Positions 34,841 to 47,416 of a DNA stretch of 64,000 nt are shown in pieces; positions within the stretch are counted from its first letter, which is position 1, and each line of letters starts with the position of its first letter. The stretch is taken from positions 1-64,000 of the forward strand of contig OZ253558.1 of the NCBI GenBank assembly GCA_965262745.1. The letters run 5' to 3'. A model generated the notes under the pieces. It ran no database searches, was not told the origin of the DNA, and saw only the letters and a program-made list of their open reading frames with translations. Origin of the DNA: JAJECS01 sp965262745. Its GTDB lineage: Bacteria > Chloroflexota > UBA11872. A program made the position numbers and the translations under genes.

Positions 34841-35524
34841 ATGATCACCGTCGATCTCAACCAAGTCGACGTGCGCGAGCTGAACCAACGAATGCACGAT
34901 TCGGCCGGCGGCGACGGGGAGACCGCATGGCGCATCGTCGGGCCCGACGGCCGTCACTGCATCGCCGTGGGGCTCAACGCGCCGCTGTCGGTGGTCGTCG
35001 AGGGGCACGTGGGCTACTACTGTGCCGGGATGAACCAGCACGCGGACGTTACGGTGAACGGCCATGCAGGTCCGGGTCTGGCCGAGAACATGATGTCCGG
35101 CTCGGTGCGCGTCACTGGCAACGCGAGCCAGGGGGCCGGTGCCTCGGCCCACGGAGGGCTGCTGGCGATCGAGGGCGACGCCAGCTCCCGCTGCGGGATC
35201 TCGCTCAAGGGCGGCGACATCGTCGTGGGCGGCTCCGTCGGCCACATGAGCGCGTTCATGGCGCAAGCCGGTCGTCTGGTCGTGTGCGGCGATGCCGGCC
35301 CAGGACTCGGCGATTCGATCTACGAGGCCGAGCTGTACGTGCAGGGCTCGGTTGGGGGGTTGGGGTCCGACTGCGTGGCGAAAGACCTGACCGACGACCA
35401 CCGCCGACGTCTCGGCGAGTTGCTGTGCCGCGCCGGTATCGACGCCGATCCCGGCGCGTTTCGACGCTACGGATCGGCCCGCACGCTCTATAACTTCCAC
35501 GTGGATCACGCGGGCGACTACTGA
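34841..35524 (+). CDS. mgsB: N-methylglutamate synthase subunit B (GlxC-like, GltB C-terminal beta-helix domain)
   Basis: A 227-residue protein made of the glycine-rich right-handed beta-helix found at the C-terminus of glutamate synthase (GXGXG domain): repeats such as VTVNGHAGPGLAENMMSGSV, ASAHGGLLAIEGDASSRCG and GDAGPGLGDSIYEAELYVQG are evident. It is structural, linking amidotransferase and FMN subunits. Its TGA overlaps the ATG of mgsC (TGATG). Confidence 0.82.
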   Translation: MITVDLNQVDVRELNQRMHDSAGGDGETAWRIVGPDGRHCIAVGLNAPLSVVVEGHVGYYCAGMNQHADVTVNGHAGPGLAENMMSGSVRVTGNASQGAGASAHGGLLAIEGDASSRCGISLKGGDIVVGGSVGHMSAFMAQAGRLVVCGDAGPGLGDSIYEAELYVQGSVGGLGSDCVAKDLTDDHRRRLGELLCRAGIDADPGAFRRYGSARTLYNFHVDHAGDY

Positions 35525-36873
35525 TGGGTGACCCGCCCGAGGCCCAGGCGACGCCCGGTCCCGCCGCCCATCGCCCGTCCGCCACATTTTCGCCGCAGAC
35601 GATCGCCGAGATTCAGCGCGCGGCGTCCGAGGGGATCTACGAGATTCGCGGGTGGGGCGCCAAGCGCCAGATTCCCTCCTTCGACGACCTGCTATTGCTG
35701 GGCGCGTCGCTCTCGCGCTATCCCCTGGAGGGCTACCGCGAGCGCTGCGACACCAACGTCACCCTGGGCACGCGCTATGCCAAGCATCCGATCGAGCTCA
35801 AGATTCCCGTCACCATCGCAGGCATGAGCTTCGGGTCGCTCAGCGCCAACGCGAAGGAGGCGCTGGGCCTGGCCGCCACCGCGATGGGCACCAGCACCAC
35901 CACTGGCGACGGCGGCATGACCGACGAGGAACGATCGGCGTCGAAGACGCTGGTCTATCAGGTCCTGCCGTCGCGCTACGGGCTCAATCCCGACGACCTC
36001 CGGCGCGCCGACGCCATTGAGATCGTGGTTGGCCAGGGCGCCAAGCCGGGCGGTGGCGGCATGCTGCTCGGCCTCAAGGTGAGCGATCGCGTGGCGGCCA
36101 TGCGAACGCTGCCGCAGGGCATCGATCAGCGCAGCGCCAGCCGCCATCCCGACTGGACCGGGCCCGACGACCTGACGATCAAAATCCGCGAGCTGCGTGA
36201 GATCACGGATTGGCAGAAGCCGATCTACGTGAAGATGGCGGCCACACGGGTGCAGTACGACGTCCAGCTGGCGGTTAAGGCCGGAGCGGATGTCATCGTC
36301 CTGGACGGCATGCAGGGCGGCACGGGCGCGACGCAGGACACGTTTATCGAGCACGTTGGCATTCCGACCCTTCCGGCGGTGCGCCAGGCCACCGACACCC
36401 TGCAAGAGCTGGGTATGCATCGGAAGGTGCAGCTGGTGGTCTCGGGAGGGATTCGCAGCGGCGCCGACGTGGCCAAGGCGCTGGCCCTGGGCGCAGACGC
36501 CGTATCCATCGGCGTCGCCGCGCTCGTCGCGCTGAACTGCAACCGGCCGCTGTACGTGGAGGACTATGCGGCGCTGGGAACCGCCCCGGGCTACTGTCAC
36601 CACTGCCAGACCGGGCGCTGTCCGGTGGGCGTGACGACGCAGGACCCGGAGTTGGAAGCGCGTCTGGAACCGCAGGCCGCGGCCCGACGCGTGCGCAACT
36701 ACCTCTCGACGCTGGTACTTGAAGCCCAGACGCTGGGTCGAGCGTGCGGCAAGTCGCATCTGCTCAATCTCGAGCCGGAGGATCTCGTGGCGCTGACGCC
36801 CGAGGCCGCGGCCATGGCGCGCGTGCCGCTGGCGGGTACGAACTGGATCCCGGGACTCACCAAGTCGGACTAA
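35524..36873 (+). CDS. mgsC: N-methylglutamate synthase subunit C (GlxD-like FMN/iron-sulfur subunit)
   Basis: A 449-residue glutamate-synthase FMN domain. Visible are GMSFGSLSANAKEALG, the substrate loop GQGAKPGGGGMLLG, LDGMQGGTGATQ, the FMN-phosphate loop VSGGIRSGADVAKALALGAD, and the iron-sulfur motif C-x2-C-x4-C in YCHHCQTGRCPVGV. It condenses the released methylamine with 2-oxoglutarate (or adds ammonia) to form N-methylglutamate. Overlaps mgsB by one base. Separated from gmaS by 86 bases. Confidence 0.85.
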   Translation: MGDPPEAQATPGPAAHRPSATFSPQTIAEIQRAASEGIYEIRGWGAKRQIPSFDDLLLLGASLSRYPLEGYRERCDTNVTLGTRYAKHPIELKIPVTIAGMSFGSLSANAKEALGLAATAMGTSTTTGDGGMTDEERSASKTLVYQVLPSRYGLNPDDLRRADAIEIVVGQGAKPGGGGMLLGLKVSDRVAAMRTLPQGIDQRSASRHPDWTGPDDLTIKIRELREITDWQKPIYVKMAATRVQYDVQLAVKAGADVIVLDGMQGGTGATQDTFIEHVGIPTLPAVRQATDTLQELGMHRKVQLVVSGGIRSGADVAKALALGADAVSIGVAALVALNCNRPLYVEDYAALGTAPGYCHHCQTGRCPVGVTTQDPELEARLEPQAAARRVRNYLSTLVLEAQTLGRACGKSHLLNLEPEDLVALTPEAAAMARVPLAGTNWIPGLTKSD

Positions 36874-36959
36874 CCGCAGCCGGAACCCTGGCGGCGGCGG
36901 GCGCGCATTTCGCGCTACGGTAAGCCCTGAAACTTACCCCGCCGCGTTCGTAGAGAGAG

Positions 36960-38276
36960 ATGGAGCACCGAATGGACCACGATCTGGCGGCCATGGTTCG
37001 CGACAAGGGCATCAAGTACCTGCTCTTCAGCTTCACCGATCTGTTCGGCGTCATGCGCTCGAAGCTCGTGCCGGCCCATGCCGTCGAAGAAATGCAAGAC
37101 GAGGGCGCTGGCTTCGCCGGCTTCGCCGCCCACCTCGACATGACTCCGGCGGATCCCGACCTGTGGGCCGTGCCCGATCCGGCCAGCTTGATCCAGCTTC
37201 CGTGGCAGCCCGAGCTTGGTTGGGTCGCGACCAACCTGGTGATGAACGATGCGCCCGTGGGTCATGCGCCGCGCGTGGTGCTCACGCAAGCGATCGAGTC
37301 CGCCCGAGCCCGCAGGTTCCAGTTGAAATCGGGTGTAGAGAGTGAGTTCTTCGTCCTCGATCCCGACGGCGCCGGGATTGCCGACGCGCACGACACCCAG
37401 GACAAGCCCTGCTACGACCAGATGGCGCTGCTACGGCGCTACGAGCTCATCCGCGAGATCTGCGACGTCATGTACGAGCTTGGCTGGGAGCCGTATCAGA
37501 ACGACCACGAGGACGCGAACGGCCAGTTCGAGATGAACTGGTCCTACAGCGACGCCCTCACCACCGCCGACCGACACGCATTCTTCAAATTCATGGTCCG
37601 CCACCTGGCCGAGAAGCATGGATTGCGGGCGACGTTCATGCCCAAGCCGTTCACCCAGCTCACGGGGAGCGGCTGCCACGTCCACTTCTCGCTGTGGGAC
37701 GCCGCCGGTGACACCAACATGTTTCTGGACGATGACGGCGAGCTGGGCCTCTCGGAGACCGCCTATCACTTCCTGGGCGGGGTGTTGCATTCGGGGGCGG
37801 CGCTGTGCGCCATCACCAACCCCACGGTCAATAGCTATAAGCGGCTGAACGCTCCCACCACCGCGTCCGGATCGACGTGGGCGCCGAATGCGATCAGCTA
37901 CGCCGGCAACAATCGGACGCACATGGTGCGCGTCCCCGGTCCGGGACGGCTCGAGACGCGCCTGCCCGACGGCGCCGCCAATCCATATCTGCTGCAAGCG
38001 GCCCTGCTTGCCGCGGGGCTGGACGGAATCGAGCAGCGGCGCGATCCCGGCGAACGCCTCGACGTCAATATGTACGAAGCCGGGGCAAACACCGACGTCA
38101 AGCGTCTGCCGCTGAACTTGCTCGACGCCTTGCGCAACTTCGACGGCAACCCCGTGATGCGCGCCGGGCTCGGCGATGAGCTGGTCACCAGCTACGTGCG
38201 CTTGAAGATGGCCGATTGGCACGACTTCATGTCGCACACCAGCGAGTGGGAGCGCACGCACACGCTCGACATCTAG
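36960..38276 (+). CDS. gmaS: Gamma-glutamylmethylamide synthetase (glutamine synthetase-like)
   Basis: A 438-residue enzyme of the GlnT/type III-like glutamine synthetase family, the size of known GmaS proteins. Conserved sites: ESEFFVLD and GQFEMNWSYSDAL (metal-binding Glu), FMPKP, GSGCHVHFSLWD (His), NPTVNSYKRL and RLETRLPDGAANPYLLQAALLAAG. It would ligate methylamine to glutamate with ATP. Placement after mgdABCD-mgsABC is the main reason to prefer GmaS over ordinary glutamine synthetase. The second Met (36972) has a better-spaced GGAG and may be the real start. Expressed alone it could still be a plain GS paralogue. Confidence 0.8.
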   Translation: MEHRMDHDLAAMVRDKGIKYLLFSFTDLFGVMRSKLVPAHAVEEMQDEGAGFAGFAAHLDMTPADPDLWAVPDPASLIQLPWQPELGWVATNLVMNDAPVGHAPRVVLTQAIESARARRFQLKSGVESEFFVLDPDGAGIADAHDTQDKPCYDQMALLRRYELIREICDVMYELGWEPYQNDHEDANGQFEMNWSYSDALTTADRHAFFKFMVRHLAEKHGLRATFMPKPFTQLTGSGCHVHFSLWDAAGDTNMFLDDDGELGLSETAYHFLGGVLHSGAALCAITNPTVNSYKRLNAPTTASGSTWAPNAISYAGNNRTHMVRVPGPGRLETRLPDGAANPYLLQAALLAAGLDGIEQRRDPGERLDVNMYEAGANTDVKRLPLNLLDALRNFDGNPVMRAGLGDELVTSYVRLKMADWHDFMSHTSEWERTHTLDI

Positions 38277-38297
38277 CGAGTCGGGCGCGGCGGCGGA

Positions 38298-40064
38298 TCA
38301 GCCCGGCGTCTGGTAGCCCAGGTCCCAGTCGCCAAGCGTGCGCAACGGCGTGATGCGCGCATTGATGTTGCGCGCTCCGTCGGCCCGCCATGCGTCGATT
38401 TCCTCGCGGTGCCCGAGGCGGCGCAGCGCATTCCACATCGCGCCGTAGGTTGCGCGGCCCCCGCCGCCGGCGGAATCCCAAAAGAACATGTGCTCGGCTC
38501 CGGCGTCGTAGATGTCCGCCGCCCGCTGCCGCAAGTCGCCCGGGGGCATGTGCCGCGGCATCACGTTTGGCGCCAGCGTGACCGGTGTGCCACGCACCAG
38601 GTCCACGAAGAATCGCAGGGAGGCCGGGTCGGTCCAGGCCGGCGTCACGCTGTCCAAGTCGAGCTCGGACGTATAGGGAATGATCGTGTCGACCAGGCCC
38701 TGTGCCACCCACTGCCGCAGGTCGATGGCGTTCGCCAGATTCTCGACTTCGCTGCTCAGCACCACCGCCGATACGTGGAAGGGCTCGGAGCGGCCCTGTG
38801 CGGCGGCGGTCTCGTCGAGCGCCTGTCGCACCTCGCGCATGAACTGCGTGAGCACTCCGGCGCGGTAGTGAAGCCATTGGGGATCGAGCGGATCCAGTGA
38901 GCGCGGGTCCTTGCCGAACCGCCGCGTGAATCCATCGACGAGCGGTGGCTCGTATTCGACCAGCGGAGGCCGCCGGCAGTAGAGCAGGCAGACGCCATCG
39001 ATCGGGCGCCGGCACATCTCGCGCAACAGGTCGATCACGTGCGCGCGCACCTCGGGATAGGTATAGGCCAGGCGAGGCGTCTGCCGGCCCTCGCGGTTGA
39101 CGCCGCGCCACTCGGGGTGGCGCTCGTAGACGCTGTCGCCCCAGTTGAAGTGGTCGTATGGCGGCGGAAAACGAAATCCCGCCACGCGGTAGGCCGCGTG
39201 CAGCTCGAGGCCGATTGCATGTGCGTAGTCGACCGCGACATCGAATGGATCGATATTCCGCTCGCGGAGCACACGGCGGCTTTCCACATGCAGGCGGTCG
39301 AAGACGCGGGCGAAATCGCCCAAGCCGTCGAACGTGGCCTCGCGCCCCAACTCGGTGTGCGAAAACATCAGATCGCCGCGACCGACTTCCCAGTAGAGCC
39401 GTGAGAAATCCGTGTCGCGGTAGGGCTCGATCTCGCGTTGGATGTCGCGCGCCGAGGTGAGACGCCAGAGACCGAGCGGGCCATTGGCGTCTTGGTGGGC
39501 GAAAAGCCGTCGCGTGTCGCGCCGCACCCGGTCCTCGCGCTCGTGGGCGGTCTCGGACACATCGAGCGGCACCAGCTTGACATAAGCTACGCGAGCAGGC
39601 CCGCAGTTCACGGAGCCCGGTCCGTCGCCCGGCGCCATGCGCGCCGCCATCTGGCTCAGGACGAGCGCGCGTCCTGTCAGGTCTGCCGTCTTCCAGAACA
39701 TCTCCACCAGCGACGGTGGGCTCGCGTGGTCCGGCGGCAGCGTCAACAGCGCGGGAACGTCCTCATCGCACAATCGAACTTGGAGCTCGAGGCTGCCGCC
39801 TTCCTCCAGCGATCGCGTTGGCATCACGCCGATCGACACGGCATGCCAGCCGTCGACCTCAAGAGGCAGACGAATCTCGGGCGCCGCCGTTTCCGGCCCC
39901 GCGAGCAGCATGACGCCGTCCAGGTCGTCGGCCGCGTAGTTGAGCATGCGCCAGTGCTCGCGCCGGGGCGTGCGCGAAAGCGCGTGCGCCGGACGGCAGC
40001 GTGACAGGTCGGTCAGATAGGTCGCCGCGCCGGCGAACGCGCGGTCGGCTAGGCCCTCACGCAT
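38298..40064 (-). CDS. Uncharacterised TIM-barrel glycoside-hydrolase-like protein
   Basis: About 588 residues from ATG 40064, which overlaps the DHDPS-like stop by eight bases (ATGCGTGA); a longer frame exists upstream but lies inside that gene. The central part reads like a GH10/GHL-type barrel acting on a polysaccharide: FNWGDSVYERHPEWRG, RLAYTYPEVRAHVIDLLREM, IDGVCLLYCRRPPLVEYEPP and FHVSAVVLSSEVEN. The C-terminus has AEHMFFWDSAGGGGR. No signal peptide is visible. Catalytic residues cannot be fixed; no family name is certain. Coupled translation suggests joint use with the DHDPS-like enzyme. Confidence 0.65.
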   Translation of the reverse strand: MREGLADRAFAGAATYLTDLSRCRPAHALSRTPRREHWRMLNYAADDLDGVMLLAGPETAAPEIRLPLEVDGWHAVSIGVMPTRSLEEGGSLELQVRLCDEDVPALLTLPPDHASPPSLVEMFWKTADLTGRALVLSQMAARMAPGDGPGSVNCGPARVAYVKLVPLDVSETAHEREDRVRRDTRRLFAHQDANGPLGLWRLTSARDIQREIEPYRDTDFSRLYWEVGRGDLMFSHTELGREATFDGLGDFARVFDRLHVESRRVLRERNIDPFDVAVDYAHAIGLELHAAYRVAGFRFPPPYDHFNWGDSVYERHPEWRGVNREGRQTPRLAYTYPEVRAHVIDLLREMCRRPIDGVCLLYCRRPPLVEYEPPLVDGFTRRFGKDPRSLDPLDPQWLHYRAGVLTQFMREVRQALDETAAAQGRSEPFHVSAVVLSSEVENLANAIDLRQWVAQGLVDTIIPYTSELDLDSVTPAWTDPASLRFFVDLVRGTPVTLAPNVMPRHMPPGDLRQRAADIYDAGAEHMFFWDSAGGGGRATYGAMWNALRRLGHREEIDAWRADGARNINARITPLRTLGDWDLGYQTPG

Positions 40065-40962
40065 TGGGCAGTGGCCAGCCCAGCCCCGTGAGGAACTCGC
40101 GCAGCGTGGCCATCTCGGCGTCGCTCGGATTGGGTGCCGGCGATCTGCGCCAGCGCGGTGCGACGCCGAACAGCTCGGGGAGGGCGTGGCGCACCAACCC
40201 GTCCCAACCGTAAGAGGTTGCGGCGGCGAAGTCCCGCACGGGCAACTCCCAGCGCCTGACAAGCCGCCACGCGGCCTCGCCATCGTTGGCGCGAACGGCC
40301 GACCAGTAGTCGAATGCCGGCGATGGATGGCTGCACATGAAATAGTCGAGCCACGCGGGGCACCACTCGTGGGGCGCGAGCACGTGGTGTCGCCTGAGTC
40401 CGCCGCCGCCCGCCACGGTCCAACGGTTGCCCCACCGCATCCCCATCTCGTGCGCGAAGTCCAGCGACGCGTCCTCCTTGAAGGCACAGATGCCAGGCAC
40501 GCGCTCGAGGATCTCGCAGGTGGCAATGGGGACCGCGCCCACCAGCATGACGGGAACCACATCGGCAACGGCCGCGTAGTAGGCCGCCAGCGTCTCCGGC
40601 GTTCCCGGCATCGCTTCGGCCGGCCGCACCATGTACAGATCGAATCCCAGCTCGGCGACATGGCGTCCAAACTCGACGCACTTCGGCAACCCCCACATGT
40701 TGTCGCATGCCACGGTGAGCGCTCGGCCGCCCACGTGACGCGAAACCGCGCCGTGCACGTCGGCGACCTCGCGGTCGGAGAGCAGCGACATCAGGCTGTT
40801 TCCCCAGGTGAGCATGACGACGCCGCACCCGGCATCCAGCGACAGGTCGATCATGCGCGTGATCCCGGCATAGTCGATCTGCCCGTCCTCGGTGAACGCC
40901 ACCGGAACGGAATTGATCGGACCCTGAAGTCGGTCGCGAATCTCCGACTGAAGCGGATTCAT
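40057..40962 (-). CDS. Dihydrodipicolinate synthase (DapA) family protein
   Basis: About 301 residues from ATG 40962. It has the family N-terminus GPINSVPVAFTEDGQIDYAG, LTWGNSLMSLLSDRE, and the Schiff-base Lys162 in GICAFKEDAS. It is unlike the homologue at 1201-2112 in detail and ends by overlapping the glycosidase-like gene, so the two probably act in one sugar or sugar-acid pathway. The divergent sugar isomerase at 41325 may belong too. Confidence 0.8.
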   Translation of the reverse strand: MNPLQSEIRDRLQGPINSVPVAFTEDGQIDYAGITRMIDLSLDAGCGVVMLTWGNSLMSLLSDREVADVHGAVSRHVGGRALTVACDNMWGLPKCVEFGRHVAELGFDLYMVRPAEAMPGTPETLAAYYAAVADVVPVMLVGAVPIATCEILERVPGICAFKEDASLDFAHEMGMRWGNRWTVAGGGGLRRHHVLAPHEWCPAWLDYFMCSHPSPAFDYWSAVRANDGEAAWRLVRRWELPVRDFAAATSYGWDGLVRHALPELFGVAPRWRRSPAPNPSDAEMATLREFLTGLGWPLPNA

Positions 40963-41324
40963 GCGCTGTGCCCCCGTTTGCCAATGCCGCAGACAAGTCG
41001 AGAGGCCTGCTCGGGGCTGCTCCGGGCCTCGCCCGCGGGCGGGGCTGCCGTCGCCGCGGCATGATCGATGGCGGTCACGAGACGCACTGTACGCGCTCGT
41101 CGGCGCGGCTGGCACAGCGGCGCGCTTCGAGTTTCGCCGTGGCGGCGGCTGCTAGGTAGACTCGTGCCCGATGATCCTCTGGTCCTCTTGTGCAAGCGCA
41201 GTTCGGGCTCGTGAATGTCCCGCTGTGATTTGTTCATGATGGGGACCGCGATGCGCCGGCGTGATGCGACGCACATCCTGGCACTGAGTTCAGCAAGCGC
41301 GGGCTGCCGCGGAGCGCCGCCGCG
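40963..41324. other. Divergent intergenic region, 362 bases
   Basis: Lies between the DHDPS-like gene (minus) and the sugar isomerase (plus). I find no gene, palindrome or clear promoter in it. Confidence 0.5.
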
Positions 41325-42116
41325 ATGAAACTGGCCTGCATGACCAGCGTCTTCGGCGGCGACCCCATTGAAACCGCCGTCGTCAAGATCGCCGAGGCCG
41401 GCTATCGCTACGTCGAGCTGGCTTCCGTCCATTGCGACTACAACACAATGACCAATGCGCTGATCGACAACGTGGCGCATGAGATCGGCCGGTCTGGCTT
41501 GGAGGTCGTGGCCTACTACCCGGCCGACGCCGAGGAGAACTGGACGCGCATGCCGCGTATGTTCGAGGTGGCGTCCCGCTTGGGGGCGGGACGCGTGGTT
41601 GCGGAGTGCGCCAATCTCAGCAAGGCCCGCGAGCTCGAGCCGCTGTGCCGGAGATTCGAGATCGATCTCGCCATCGCGAACCAGTGGCCGTATCCGTTCG
41701 GCAGACCGTCCGACTACTCCGGGCTGAACGGCTCGGTCGGGTCCTGCATCGGTGCCGGCCCCGATACCGGCTGGTTCGCGGCAGGCGGCCAGGACCCCGC
41801 GGAGCTGTTCGACATCGTCGGTGACCGGATCAAGGTTGTTCATCTCAAAGACGTGGCCGCCGAGGGCGAGTACCGCCCGGTGGATTTGGGTGACGGCGTC
41901 GCGCCGCTCGCGCCGTTCATGGCAGGTCTGGCCGCGCGGGGCTTCGACGGCCCGCTGACCGTCGCGCGCGATCCCGGCAAGCGCATCACCTTCGATATCG
42001 GGATCTTCGGCGACGCCACCTACCAAGTGCACGACGAAGCCGTGCCCGATGACGAGGTGATGCGGTCGTTGCGCCAGGCGCGCGCCTGGGCGCTGGAGCA
42101 CGGCGCCGTCGAGTAG
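41325..42116 (+). CDS. Sugar phosphate isomerase/epimerase (xylose isomerase-like TIM barrel)
   Basis: A 263-residue AP-endonuclease-2-type barrel: MKLACMTSVFGGDPIETAVV, GYRYVELASVHCDY, VVAYYPADAEENW, and VGDRIKVVHLKDVAAEGEYRPVDLGDG, the last being the typical metal-binding HLKD segment followed by the glycine-rich loop. Members isomerise or epimerise sugars or inositols. It lies alone on the plus strand, ending 88 bases before the tRNA. Substrate unknown. Confidence 0.82.
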   Translation: MKLACMTSVFGGDPIETAVVKIAEAGYRYVELASVHCDYNTMTNALIDNVAHEIGRSGLEVVAYYPADAEENWTRMPRMFEVASRLGAGRVVAECANLSKARELEPLCRRFEIDLAIANQWPYPFGRPSDYSGLNGSVGSCIGAGPDTGWFAAGGQDPAELFDIVGDRIKVVHLKDVAAEGEYRPVDLGDGVAPLAPFMAGLAARGFDGPLTVARDPGKRITFDIGIFGDATYQVHDEAVPDDEVMRSLRQARAWALEHGAVE

Positions 42117-42203
42117 CGCCCCGGCCAATGCCGTGGCTGCGAGCGTCCCATCGCGCTGCCTGCCATTGCCCCGAGTCGTCCATCGCACGATAATTCAGCA
42201 TCG

Positions 42204-42276
42204 GCGGGGGTAGCTCAGTTGGCAGAGCGCTAGCCTTCCAAGCTGGATGTCGCGGGTTCGAATCCCGTCCCCCGCT
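42204..42276 (+). tRNA. tRNA-Gly (anticodon UCC)
   Basis: Cloverleaf reads clean: acceptor GCGGGGG/CCCCCGC, D-arm with TAGCTCAGTTGGCAGAGC, anticodon arm CTAGC-CTTCCAA-GCTGG with anticodon TCC, variable loop ATGTC, T-arm GCGGG-TTCGAAT-CCCGT, discriminator T. No encoded CCA. The recombinase gene lies downstream with its start probably at 42422, so the 3' end is a likely attachment site. Confidence 0.95.
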
Positions 42277-42421
42277 CCTAACAGAAGTGGATCGGCCAAA
42301 TCCGCCGATTTGCGGCGTTTCGCGACATCTAACCTTCCGCCCGTCCGCGCCACGCCCGCGCAACGCTTTGTCACGGTCGCTCCACGCTCGCGCGACGCCT
42401 CCGTGCGCTGCGCGAGACCCC

Positions 42422-43450
42422 GTGGTAGGAGGGGTTATAAGCACCGACGCGGTCCCGCTGGCCAGGGCCACACTCCACTATCTGGCCACCCTCACCGGGC
42501 AGGGCTATTCCCCGGAGACCGTCCGCCTCTATCGCCAGACCCTGACGCAGTTTGCGGCGTACATGGGAGGCGAGCCGACCCTCGGCGACTTCACGCTGGA
42601 GACGGCGCTGCGCTATCAGCAACACCTGCAGCAGCGGCCGCGCCAGGCCACTCCGCTGGGCCGCCAGTCCACCGGTGGGCTGAGTCCGTACACGATCCAT
42701 CAGCACGGACGGTCCTTGCGCAGCTTTGCGACCTGGCTGCGGCGGCACGGTTACCTGGAGTCCAACCGCCTGTCCGACTTTCATCCGGGCCGGCTGCCGG
42801 AACGGGAGGTCGAGCCGCTAAACCCGGCGGAACAGCAGCGGGTGCTGGCCGCGATGGATCGGGACACCTACGCCGACGCGCGTGGGCGTGCCATCGTCTT
42901 GACCCTGCTGGACTCGGGCGTGCGGGCCTCGGAGCTCTGCGGGCTGACTTTGGACGGCCTGGACCTCGAGACCGGCGAGGTGCGGGTGCGGCGCGGCAAG
43001 GGCGGCAAGGATCGCCATGTGGCGGTGGGGATGCGGACGTTGGCGGCGCTTCACGTGTACGTATATCGCTACCGGCCGGAGCCGGCGCTGCCGGCGCTGG
43101 GCGAGCCGCTGTTCCTGACGCAGGAGGGCTTTCCGCTGACCCGCGGGTCGCTCTATCTGTGCATCCGACGGCTGCGGGCACGCTGCGGGATCCCGCGGCT
43201 GACGGTGCACTTGTTCCGGCACACGTTTGCGGTGTCGTACCTAAAGGCCGGCGGGGATGTGCTGACCCTGCAGCGCATCTTGGGACATTCAAGCTTGCAC
43301 ATGGTCAACCACTACGTGAATCTGGCGCACTCGGATGTGGTGGCGCGGCACCGGCGGCACTCCCCGGTCGATCGCCTGCAGCTGCCGCGCGCAATGGATC
43401 GGGTGACGCGCGGCCGGGGCTGGGCTTCGCGGCGGCAGTCGGCCGGCTAG
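42422..43450 (+). CDS. Tyrosine recombinase/integrase (XerC/D-like)
   Basis: About 342 residues from GTG 42422; the frame is open further upstream to the tRNA end and the true start is unclear. N-terminal SAM-like domain (SPETVRLYRQTLTQFAAYM), then the catalytic domain with Arg in SGVRASELCGL, Lys in GKGGKDRHV, HxxR in HLFRHTFAVSY, His in ILGHSSLHM and the Tyr nucleophile in VNHYVN. Position right after tRNA-Gly points to site-specific insertion into its 3' end. No second att copy was found in the window. Confidence 0.88.
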   Translation: MVGGVISTDAVPLARATLHYLATLTGQGYSPETVRLYRQTLTQFAAYMGGEPTLGDFTLETALRYQQHLQQRPRQATPLGRQSTGGLSPYTIHQHGRSLRSFATWLRRHGYLESNRLSDFHPGRLPEREVEPLNPAEQQRVLAAMDRDTYADARGRAIVLTLLDSGVRASELCGLTLDGLDLETGEVRVRRGKGGKDRHVAVGMRTLAALHVYVYRYRPEPALPALGEPLFLTQEGFPLTRGSLYLCIRRLRARCGIPRLTVHLFRHTFAVSYLKAGGDVLTLQRILGHSSLHMVNHYVNLAHSDVVARHRRHSPVDRLQLPRAMDRVTRGRGWASRRQSAG

Positions 43451-43484
43451 GTTGCGAAATGCCGGCAATCCGGAGACGCCAGTC

Positions 43485-44038
43485 GTGAGACTGCTCGTTG
43501 GTACCCGTGGCGGTCTGCGAACCGACGACGGCACGCTGCTGGGTCTGGGCGGACGGCCGACAAGGGGGCTGGCCGGACGACCGGACAACGCCTGGGTCGT
43601 TGTCGACGGGCGCGAGGTTTGGCGGCTGGATGAGGGCCGGCTGGTCTTCGTGGCCGCCGCAGCGGCGGGCGATCCCGCGCTTATGTGCACCGTGCCCACG
43701 CCCGCACGGATTGTCCTGGACTTCGGCGGTGCACATCCCGAGCATGAAGGCGCCGGGCGTGGCGGCTACATCCCCGCAAACGTTCTCCCGTGAACTGCCG
43801 GGGCGCACCTCCGATATCGCGCCGGCTCATCGCTCGTACCGGTTGCGAGCCTCGATCACGCCGAGGGCCGCGAGCAGTGGTTCACGCCTTGGTGCGGACC
43901 TCCGGCTATGCGGTCGATGGCCATGGACGACGAGCGTGTGCTCTACGTCAGCGTGCACGTGGGGGGCGTGCTCCGATCCTGCGACGACGCCGAGACGTGG
44001 CAGGCGACGGCGCTGAACCGGTCTGTGATCTGCTTCTA
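43485..44038 (+). pseudogene. BNR/YCF48-like beta-propeller gene, frameshifted and truncated
   Basis: From GTG 43485 the frame reads VRLLVGTRGGLRTDDGTLLG, then WVVVDGREVWRLDEGRLVFV and PALMCTVPTPARIVLDFGGA. After about 43740 the similarity resumes in another frame as HLRYRAGSSLVPVASLDHAE, REQWFTPWCGPPAMRSM and VLYVSVHVGGVLRSCDDAETW, ending at TAA about 44038. The gene thus has one frameshift and lacks the C-terminal half expected for a seven-bladed propeller. It lies between the integrase and the defence operon. Confidence 0.65.
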
Positions 44039-44068
44039 ACTACTGAGTCAGATCCTTCGGCTAGCGAC

Positions 44069-47415
<3,347 letters not shown>

Positions 47416-47416
<1 letters not shown>

